Assembly: GCF_008831285.2 (NCBI RefSeq)
Contig: NC_045148.1
Location: 13,618,802-13,682,801, forward strand
Reading direction: 5' to 3'
DNA length: 64,000 nucleotides
From: Nymphaea colorata
Taxonomy: Eukaryota > Streptophyta > Magnoliopsida > Nymphaeales > Nymphaeaceae
Shown: positions 26,101 through 30,846 of the stretch, one piece after another
How the letters are laid out: each line of letters starts with the position of its first letter
How positions within the stretch are numbered: position 1 is the stretch's first letter
The notes under the pieces: generated by a model
What the model was told of the DNA's origin: nothing
The model's input: the letters and a program-made list of their open reading frames with translations, nothing else
The model's database searches: none
Made by a program: the position numbers and the translations under genes

Positions 26101-29100
26101 ATTCATTTTCCAATCAATGTCAAAAAATTTGTGTTTCCACATCGACTATTCAATCTAGATTCTTCCTAGTTGTAAAACATGACAATTAAACTGGGGCATT
26201 TTTATTTTTTTTTATCGCTCAGGGCTTGAGAGCAACCCGTGCAGGTAAAGGGTTAAACCTGCAATATGAGGGCAACCCATGCAGGCAATGGGTTAAACCT
26301 GCAATGCTAGCCAAAGCAACCCATGCAGGCAAAGGGGTTAAACCTGTGCTACAAGCCAAAGCAACCCACACAGTTAAAGGGTTCAACTTGTGATGCAAGT
26401 CAAGGCAACCCATTCAGGGGGTTAAACCTGAATTTGAAATCGGCAAACCCATGCAGGTAAGGGGTTAAACCTGCAATTTAAGCTCAAACAACCCATTCAG
26501 GTAAGGGGTAAAGTCTGAAACATCTCGATGAAAATGTCTTGTTTGAAAAATTTGTGGCGTTTATCTTTGTCACTAAGCACGGCTAACACCGGCTTATTAA
26601 CAAAGAGGGGCATCTGTAATCACCCCAAATTTTTCTAAAGGACTATGATGTTTTACACAAGTGCGAAATTCAAATTTAGGCACAAGATTTCCAAAATACA
26701 ACTTTCAGATCCAAATTAAATCCAAAATACTACTCTTAGATCCAAAGTAAATCCAAAATACTACTTTCAGATCCAAATTAAATCCAAAATACTACTTTCA
26801 GATCCAAATTAAATCCAAAATACTACTCTCAGATCCAAATTAAATCCAAAATAGAACTTTCAGATCCAAATTAAATCCAAAATACTAATTTTAGATCCAA
26901 AACCCAAGTTCAGATCCAAATCAATCATTTAAGACTAATTTGCTCTTTCTTTTTACCAAAAACCTTCTTTTAGAGGATGATTTTAGTCTTTTTTTTAAAC
27001 AAGTCCGATTTGCCCCTCCTTTTGATCAAAAAACATCCTTTTAGAGGGTGATTTTAGTCTTTTTCAAACAAGACCGATTTGCCCCTCCTTTTGACCAAAA
27101 AACCTCATTTTAGAGGGTGATTTTAGTCTTTTTGGTAAACAAGACCAATTTACCTCTCCTTTTGACCAAAAAACATCCTTTTAGAGGGTAATTTTAGTCT
27201 TTTTGGGTGGACAAGACCGATTTGCCCTTCCTTTTGGCCAAAAAAATCTCCTTTTGGAGGGTGATTTTAGTCTTTTTAGGTCAAAAAATTCAAATTTTGG
27301 GTTTTGGCTCCAAAATCCTCTATAAATACCCCCCCCCCCCCATATCCTCCCTCTTGGACAAGATTGGTCATTGCGAGAAACTCTAGTGTATTCTCACTTG
27401 AAGACTTAGAGTTTCTCTTGAGCTCTCTCTATCTCCCTCTTCCTCTTTTCATTTCCTTCTCCAACTTAGAGCAAGCACTCTTGGAGCTTCATTCAAAAGG
27501 GGATCTTCAAGTGAAGGTGTTCATCTTTCTTAGGTCATTTCCCATTAGAGGTATGTAATCTTTATCCCTCTCATTTCTCTCTTCTTTCTTTTCATTAATA
27601 TTCTTATTATTATGTTATTTCTTTTTCTTAAATATAGTCTTGTTGTTGTTTTCATTTTCTCTTCACATCTTCATCTCCCCATGGCCAAAGGAGATAGCAC
27701 TCAACCTCTTTTTAGAGACAAGAGGCTATGCTCAAATGCACTGGGAGCATGAGAAGATGAGATGATATTTTATTTTATGATTAAATCATGCTCTTTCAAG
27801 TATTCTTGTTGTTCTTGTTCTTTCTCTTTATCAATATCTTCTTGCTCTTTTTTCTCTTCAATATATTCTTGTTGATGTTATTCTTTTCCTTAATGAATAT
27901 ATTTTTGTTGTTACTGTTATTTCATTTCTTCAATATAGTCTTGTTGTTGTTATTCTTTTCCTTAATGAATATATTTTTGTTGTTATTGTTATTTCATTTC
28001 TTCAATATAGTCTTGTTCTTGTTATTTTATTTTATATTTTTTTTTCTTCTTCCTCTTCCCATGACCAAAGGAGATAGCTATCAATCTCTTTTTAGAGACA
28101 AGATGCTATGCTCAAGTACATCGGGAACATGGAAAGATGAGATGATCTTTCATTTTAATCATGTTCTTTCTTTTCATAAATACATTCTTATTGTTCTTTT
28201 GTTTCCTTTTATTTTCCTCTCTTCCTCAATTCTCCATGGCCAAAAGAGAAAGCTCCCAATCTCTATTTTAGAGTCAAGAGACTATACTCAAGTGCACCGG
28301 GAACATGAGAAGATGAGGTGGTATATCAATTCATAGTTACATCATGTCTTCCCTCCTAATTGAACTTTGCTTTGTCCATCATCCTCTTTCTTTCTTTCCT
28401 TCCTTGAAAGTTATCTATATATTATGCATGCATAGTTGCTTGGTTCTTTACTTACATGTGAATGCATGTCGGGAATAAGAGTGTGGTTTGGGGACTCTTT
28501 ATTTTCATATTAATCTTTGAGGTTGGGACTTGTCCAACCCGAGATAAACCCTCACGAAAATGTACATGTTAATATGCATTTTCATATCATTTTGCGCTAG
28601 TTTCCTTCTTAATCATCACATTAGGAACCCTAACGAGTGCCTCGTTATGTTGCTTGTTTTCTTCCATACCCAACGGTGGAAGAAATATATCTCTTACAAC
28701 AAACCAAATAATAACATTCTATGCTTATATAAATCATATTTTCCAAAACATTTTCAAAAAGAACCTTTTAACATGGCCTTAGGGACTTAGCTTAGACTTT
28801 TGCATGAGTCCAAGCTCCCCTCCGGCCCACATTAAATTTGAAGTTGGTAATTTTAACTTGTTCATTGATTTTTCTAATCTTGCGAAGGTATGGATGTATA
28901 CACATGTTATATACATTTATGCCAGCATGATGACCCCCATCTTTCTCTCTCTATGCTTTCATTTTTTATTTTATAAATTTTCATATGTGCATTAATACGT
29001 ATGTACATGTGCTCCATTTTCTCTCTTTCAAATATTTATTCCTCTTTTCAAGACAAATATCTTCTCTTATAAAATTTCTCATACCCATATATGCGTATGA

Positions 29101-30846
29101 TATTTTTCTTTTCCTCTAAAATCTCTTTTTTTCTCCGAATCAATACATCTTTTTCTCTTAAGCTTTCATATATGTGTATATGTGATGGTATGTACACATG
29201 TATGCATGTCTTTTTCTATCTCTCTCTTTCCTTTTATAAGAGTGTTTTATCTTTTATATTCTTTTTAACACTCTCATCTCATGAACTTCTATATACCAAC
29301 CTCAATAAGACCACAAACTAAGTAATGACCCAATGTTGGAATCATGCTTGATGGTCTACAATCTCTATTCCTTTTCAAAAACTTTTTCTTCTTATGTACA
29401 ATAATTATAACAACGAAATCTTAGATGTATGTTGTGGTAGGAATAACATTAGATGAATGTTGTGGTAGGAATGTTTTACATTTTTTCAATCATATAGGGT
29501 AAATGCATCCATGCATTCTCACCCTTTATTTCACTTATGATCACAAGCACCTCTCCAAAGGAACTTAAGCAAGAAGGGATGGAGCTCTAGTTAGGTGGTA
29601 ACCGAATTAGAGCAAAATCTCAAACCTACTTAAAGTCTTAAGAGAACATTAAAATGATTTCAAAATGTTTTCAAAAGCTTTTCAAATGATATTTACTAGT
29701 TTCACTTTTTCCTCAAAACATTTCACATTTTCAAGCAATTCTTCAAGAACCTTTTCAAAAGTTTGAAACTCCAAACTTTCAATATTTTCTACACCGCATA
29801 TAGAATAAAAAAGATGTTTAAGTTAAAACGAAATGCATCAATGATAAACATAGTCCTTGGGTTGATTACCCCCGGTAAAGGCGCCGGGAACGGTCGATCA
29901 TCGTACCGACGGGCGAGTCCCTTTCTTTCATCTTTCAAAAAAAAAACCTTATTTTTCTGGAGCACTCCAAAACCAATGAAAATTTTGGGATGCTAACACC
30001 CAGACATTTTTGTTTCACTTCTGAACTTGCTGTAGGCTTATGCAGGCCTCAGAATGATCTTAGTCCCAGCCTAATGGCTGATGAAAGTGAATCTTCTTCT
30101 CTTGTTTCGAGATAATTGGAATGTTTATGCATCTGAAAAATAATCAGTTCAAATTGTCCAAAGATATCTGGGTTTCATATTTGCATGTGCATCTAAATCA
30201 GTTGACAATTTTCGTTGTATTCACCGGACAATTTTCGTTGTGTGAGCACTGGCTATTAAGGATAGGTAAGTTATTGAAGGATAGGTATGTTATCAGATGA
30301 AAATCCTACATTTATCAGTTTTTCAGCAGAAGTCAGTCACTTGACTATAAAGAAAATCATTTATTGGCTCAACTGCTTTTAGATGCTTTAAGGAATACCA
30401 TGATATTGTAAAGGCAATTGTGGAATAAAGTGTATTGTGCCTTGCATATATTGGAGTAGTTTGGACTATTGAGAAATATAAGAGCAATATGCTACATAAT
30501 GCATAAAATGAACAAAATTAAGCAAAAATAACTTGGCTTTTAATGTTGACTGTGATTTATCCTTTTTTTGGGTCATACGACTACTACAACAATCAGGTAA
30601 CAAGCTTCGTGAGTATCAAGGTGTTGACCCTCATTTTGATACAATCGCAAGGCAATACCATGATATTGTAAAGGCAAGCTTTTCTTCCCCTTTCTTCTGA
30701 TCTTTATCAAGTGTGTTTTCTTTCAGCTGATTTTATTGTATTATACACAGGAGTTAGAAGGCCTGCAGTGGATCATTCATAAAGTAGAAATGGACCTAAA
30801 GCGTTCATCAGATCATCCAGCAATGCAGTTGTATCTAGCATGTTAA
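586..30846 (+). CDS. AUG4: AUGMIN complex subunit 4-like (AUG4/HAUS4 type), C-terminal part, split by a retrotransposon and probably damaged
   Basis: Exons in order: 586-684, 768-811, 1167-1253, 1360-1431, 1619-1677, 4514-4582, about 4666-4707, 30597 (or 30605)-30673, 30751-30846 (TAA 30844-30846). They read as conserved AUG4 blocks: KCDKVSDAFV, EEAALYDDLYSADRKFAEYY, DELKKTWLSKRCETMNAKLR, REYQGVDPHFDTIARQYHDI, LQWIIHKVEMDLKRS. AUG4 is a subunit of the eight-part augmin complex that brings gamma-tubulin to existing microtubules in spindle and phragmoplast. The N-terminal half must lie left of the window or be lost. Phases fit across 586-811, 1167-1253, 1360-1677, 4514-4582 and 30605-30846. Three joins fail: exon 1360 follows 'GGCAT' instead of AG; no acceptor near 4663 keeps frame with 4582; and 30597 keeps frame only if one base is missing (30605 is an in-frame alternative). 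The intron after 30673 has a GC donor. A 24.9 kb element fills the intron between 4707 and 30597. Decaying copy or assembly errors are both possible. Confidence 0.65.
2090..2123. repeat. (CT)n microsatellite in AUG4 intron
   Basis: Uninterrupted CT dinucleotide run of about 34 bp, followed near 2200 by a short (TA)n run and a CA-rich stretch. Confidence 0.9.
2300..4240 (-). mobile_element. Degenerate Ty3/gypsy retrotransposon fragment, antisense in AUG4 intron
   Basis: Read on the minus strand, 3680 to 2875 gives decayed integrase and its C-terminus: SLSKHAHFIALAHHFTAKMV, then STAYHPQSDGQTE (about 3450-3400), then TPFETVYGRPPP, then the GDWVLLRR and KLAPRLGDPYQI blocks typical of gypsy integrase tails. 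Stops and frame changes separate them. The 2640-2720 stretch resembles the untranslated end of such elements. At 3690-4200 (minus) a TATATAAAGGG box at about 3917-3927 suggests LTR promoter sequence directly before the integrase piece, so most of gag-pol is deleted. Borders are approximate; no target duplication found. It is older than the large insertion to the right, judging by decay. Confidence 0.6.
4708..5049 (+). other. Intron sequence left of the retrotransposon insertion
   Basis: Begins with the donor GTATGG after the exon ending at 4707 and runs to the target site CCCAG. No gene or repeat recognised. Its natural continuation is at 30004. Confidence 0.5.
5045..5049. repeat. Target-site duplication CCCAG, left copy
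   Basis: CCCAG lies immediately before the TG that opens the first LTR. The same five bases lie immediately after the CA closing the last LTR. Five base pairs is the usual duplication for Ty3/gypsy integrase. Confidence 0.9.
5128..5350 (+). repeat. LTR repeat block A, ~31-bp unit, about seven copies
   Basis: Units of the form AGATCCAAATTAAATCC followed by AAAATACTACTTTC repeat with small changes. The same block recurs at about 17600-17830 and 26690-26925. No coding potential; position in U3 upstream of the TATA box. Confidence 0.8.
5355..5705 (+). repeat. LTR repeat block B, ~60-70-bp unit, about five copies
   Basis: Each unit contains GACCGATTTGCCCCTCC, a CCAAAAAACC stretch, CCTTTTAGAGGG and TGATTTTAGTCTTTTT. 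The block lies directly upstream of the TATA box, a position where repeated U3 units often act as promoter elements; that role is inference. Equivalent blocks at about 17850-18190 and 26935-27285. Confidence 0.8.
5743..5750 (+). promoter_or_regulatory. LTR TATA box
   Basis: TATAAATA in a CTC-TATAAATA-CCCC context, followed by a C-run and pyrimidine-rich sequence. Conserved at 27321-27328 and, with one extra A, at about 18229 in the other LTRs. Probable U3/R boundary region. Confidence 0.6.
6095..6735 (+). repeat. LTR repeat block C: three ~90-bp modules separated by T-rich 70-bp repeats
   Basis: A module beginning CCATGGCCAAAAGAGATAGC and ending in GGGA(A/G)CATG..GATGAG recurs at about 6097-6185, 6467-6555 and 6640-6728. 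Between the first two, a T-rich unit (TTGTTATTCTTTTCC, AATGAATATATTTTTG, TTCAATATAGTC) repeats three times. The long Leu/Phe-rich open frame here (6205-6660) is a by-product of this composition, not a gene. Confidence 0.7.
8408..8425 (+). other. Candidate primer binding site
   Basis: TGGCGATCGTGATGGGAC begins two bases after the LTR end at 8405. The TGGCGA opening and position fit a tRNA primer site of Tat-like elements; the exact tRNA cannot be named without a search. The matching region of the second copy is inside the gap. Confidence 0.5.
8426..9211 (+). other. Retrotransposon leader, no gene seen
   Basis: AT-rich leader between the primer site and the pre-gag ORF. Several short frames, none with recognisable content. 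Confidence 0.5.
9212..10432 (+). pseudogene. Pre-gag ORF with plant-mobile-domain-like (PMD) motif, five in-frame stops
   Basis: A single frame runs 407 codons from ATG 9212 to TAA 10430-10432, broken only by in-frame stops at 9335 (TGA), 9488 (TGA), 9917 (TGA), 10121 (TAG) and 10232 (TAG); there is no frameshift. The conserved piece around 9430-9540 reads AIAERWNPRTFSFWFP, stop, GEMTILLDEFAEILDLP. It matches the pattern of the aminotransferase-like plant mobile domain/DUF7745 family (ERW.P.T..F.FP.GEMT..L.D...L.LP). Later parts (LVENHENQ..., the RIKHCMMLC stretch, WFIDTVVKKEYVEWW) are in the same frame. An extra ORF before gag is known for Ogre/Tat elements; its role is unknown. Family call is by motif only. 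Confidence 0.6.
10605..12254 (+). pseudogene. gag: gag polyprotein (left copy)
   Basis: ATG 10605 opens 23 codons (MVETRSQAKQTPQNEASS...) to a TAA at 10674-10676. The same frame then continues (from 10677, with an internal ATG at 10716) to 12254. The N-terminal half is a highly charged Lys/Glu/Ser linker (10800-11200). The gag core follows (EFIRYDGTTCPHVHLSTFF, then AAQWYKE..I..F..F...F). At about 12125-12131 the natural frame shifts: the zinc-knuckle-like segment CKFHRTPGHDTEDC lies in the next frame and leads into protease, while this frame runs on to a spurious end. Stop and frameshift are present in both copies. Gag would form the particle that packages element RNA. Confidence 0.8.
12131..12985 (+). 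pseudogene. pro: gag zinc knuckle and aspartic protease (left copy)
   Basis: Frame open from 12131: CKFHRTPGHDTEDCFVLK (gag knuckle), linker, then the protease core with the active-site segment VLIDGGSGLNICP (DGGS in place of the commoner D-S/T-G) and the flap/closing segment YNLLLGRPWIH. TGA at 12983-12985 ends it, but the same frame resumes at 12986 into the G-patch ORF, so the stop is internal to a longer pro region. Both copies carry it. Protease would cut the gag-pol polyprotein. Confidence 0.75.
12986..13369 (+). pseudogene. Post-protease segment with G-patch-like motif (left copy)
   Basis: In frame with protease after the stop at 12983. Near its C-terminus it reads LLLKGGYRPFTGLGKNEDGI then MNMRGLGYHEGI: a glycine-rich G-patch-type segment as found after protease in several plant gypsy lineages. 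G-patch proteins usually bind RNA helicases or RNA; the role here is inferred. TGA at 13367-13369 closes the frame. Confidence 0.55.
13370..13567 (+). other. Candidate intron between protease/G-patch and reverse transcriptase
   Basis: About 200 bp with no open frame, two long T runs and a strong pyrimidine tract ending CTTTACAG|GATG at 13567. This looks like a plant 3' splice site. Ogre elements are known to splice out a short intron at this place in gag-pol. The donor is not clear. The second copy has the same sequence at about 22456-22654. Confidence 0.4.
13720..16010 (+). pseudogene. pol: pol: reverse transcriptase, RNase H and second RNase H (left copy, frameshifted)
   Basis: Coding runs 13720-14301 and 14301-16010; a one-base T deletion (TACTTTTGTTAC against TACTTTTTGTTAC in the other copy) breaks the frame at about 14286-14291. 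RT motifs: VRLCIDFRDLNKATP, FSFMDGYSGYNQI, MPFGLKNAGATYQR, and the catalytic YIDDIL. Then gypsy RNase H (YISKTFVQYKKKYSPIEK...) and a second, archaeal-type RNase H with the four acidic positions in FDGSRN, MAEYEAL, GDSQLI and ADGLASLGS. Dual RNase H is the mark of the Tat clade. TGA at 16008-16010 then cuts pol before integrase. Confidence 0.85.
16011..17002 (+). pseudogene. int: Integrase (left copy, frameshifted)
   Basis: Continues in frame after the TGA at 16008. The zinc-binding HHCC part spans the stop (HRGDCGGH before, CKECQ after). Core acidic residues: FDVVGPI, SDNGTHF and the GQAE segment. A one-base C deletion near 16431-16435 (TTACCCCAAGG against TTACCCCCAAGG) splits it into 16032-16472 and 16385-17002 in this copy. 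The C-terminus holds GKWAPNWEGPYVIKEV, as in gypsy integrases, and ends LHLKKFYA at TAG 17000-17002. No chromodomain is seen. Confidence 0.8.
17131..17440 (+). repeat. Tandem repeats between integrase and polypurine tract (left copy), ~45-50-bp unit, about seven copies
   Basis: Units follow GCAACCCATGCAGG, a short spacer with GGGTTAAACCTGCA, then a variable 10-15 bp link. Each unit has an inverted pair TGCAGG...CCTGCA about 10 bp apart that could fold into a hairpin. Tandem arrays at this exact place are known in Tat/Ogre elements and can seed satellite DNA. Confidence 0.85.
17509..17520 (+). other. Polypurine tract before LTR-B (left copy)
   Basis: AACAAAGAGGGG, four bases before the LTR start at 17525. 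This is the expected plus-strand primer site. Confidence 0.7.
17525..19108 (+). repeat. LTR, first 1584 bp only, cut by the assembly gap
   Basis: Begins TGTAATCACC and follows 26615 onward, differing from it almost only by homopolymer length, while both differ from 5050-8405 by substitutions. The last ~20 bases before the gap lack about 50 bp (CATTCTTATT runs straight to TTGGCCAAAA), typical of a low-quality contig end. Most simply this is the same 3' LTR as 26615-29998. Confidence 0.85.
19109..19208. other. Assembly gap, exactly 100 N
   Basis: A round 100-N run, the usual placeholder for a gap of unknown size. By homology it stands in for the rest of the LTR and the first ~1.7 kb of the internal region, if anything. 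Confidence 0.98.
19209..19520 (+). pseudogene. Pre-gag PMD-like ORF, 3' fragment (right copy)
   Basis: Corresponds to 10102-10432. It carries CAG where the left copy has the stop TAG at 10232, and lacks 18 bp present in the left copy (after GCATTGTTTGCA, about 19420). Both differences lie within ~230 bp of the gap. Confidence 0.7.
19692..21340 (+). pseudogene. gag: gag polyprotein (right copy)
   Basis: Same as 10605-12254, including the TAA after 23 codons (19761-19763) and the shift before the zinc knuckle. It has one fewer A in the AAAAAG run near 19905, so the frame 19803-20054 breaks and resumes in 19952-21340. Confidence 0.8.
21217..22455 (+). pseudogene. pro: gag knuckle, aspartic protease and G-patch-like segment (right copy)
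   Basis: One frame from 21217 to 22455 with the internal TGA at 22069-22071, as in the left copy. Contains VLIDGGSGLNICP, LLLGRPWIH and the G-patch-like end. No difference from the left copy was noticed here. Confidence 0.75.
22807..25098 (+). pseudogene. pol: pol: reverse transcriptase, RNase H, second RNase H (right copy, frame intact)
   Basis: 763 codons open without the T deletion of the left copy. RT catalytic YIDDIL, gypsy RNase H, then the archaeal-type RNase H (FDGSRN, MAEYEAL, GDSQLI, ADGLASLGS). Ends at the shared TGA 25096-25098 inside the integrase zinc-binding part. The frame upstream (22586-22813, ending EHLW) is different, so joining to protease/gag needs splicing or a frameshift. 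Confidence 0.85.
25099..26091 (+). pseudogene. int: Integrase (right copy, open after the shared TGA)
   Basis: Open from the TGA to TAG 26089-26091, with a first ATG at 25120. CKECQ zinc pair, core acidic residues in FDVVGPI, SDNGTHF and GQAEATNK, and the C-terminal GPYVIKEV block. Unlike the left copy it keeps the full C-run near 25520 and is not frameshifted. Confidence 0.85.
26221..26525 (+). repeat. Tandem repeats before polypurine tract (right copy)
   Basis: Same array as 17131-17440. The only difference noticed is one A in GCCAAAGCAACCC. Confidence 0.85.
26599..26610 (+). other. Polypurine tract before 3' LTR
   Basis: AACAAAGAGGGG followed by CATC and the LTR at 26615. Confidence 0.7.
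26615..29998 (+). repeat. 3' LTR (LTR-B), 3384 bp, complete
   Basis: TGTAATCACC to GATGCTAACA, with the same repeat blocks and TATA box (27321) as LTR-A. The following CCCAG is the target duplication. Confidence 0.9.
29999..30003. repeat. Target-site duplication CCCAG, right copy
   Basis: Immediately after the closing CA of the 3' LTR; matches 5045-5049. Confidence 0.9.
30004..30596 (+). other. AUG4 intron right of the insertion, with a partial exon duplicate
   Basis: No gene of its own. At 30390-30417 it carries a near-copy of the end of the next exon and its GC donor (ATACCATGATATTGTAAAGG), which also occurs at 30655-30674. Also a short direct repeat of GACAATTTTCGTTGT near 30208 and 30228. 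Confidence 0.5.

Larger units (their letters stand above)
5050..29998 (+). mobile_element. Tat-type Ty3/gypsy LTR retrotransposon, shown as LTR-internal-LTR-gap-internal-LTR
   Basis: Outer LTRs begin TGTAATCACC and end GATGCTAACA (TG...CA), flanked by CCCAG on both sides. Order inside: primer site, pre-gag ORF with plant-mobile-domain-like motif, gag, aspartic protease, G-patch, reverse transcriptase, RNase H, second archaeal-type RNase H, integrase, tandem repeats, polypurine tract. The order RT-RH-aRH-INT with long LTRs and an extra ORF is known for the Tat clade (Tat/Ogre/Retand). A 100-N gap at 19109-19208 splits the array. The right unit duplicates the left from 10102 to 19108 and is probably the same DNA assembled twice; the true element would then be about 15.9 kb (3.36 kb LTR + 9.12 kb internal + 3.38 kb LTR). 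All coding parts carry stops or frameshifts, so it is not autonomous as read. Confidence 0.9.

Noticed and set aside
5050-29998. A real LTR-internal-LTR-internal-LTR tandem made by unequal crossing-over
   Set aside because: Possible, but less likely than a duplicated contig end given the 100-N gap and homopolymer-type differences; kept as the rival model.
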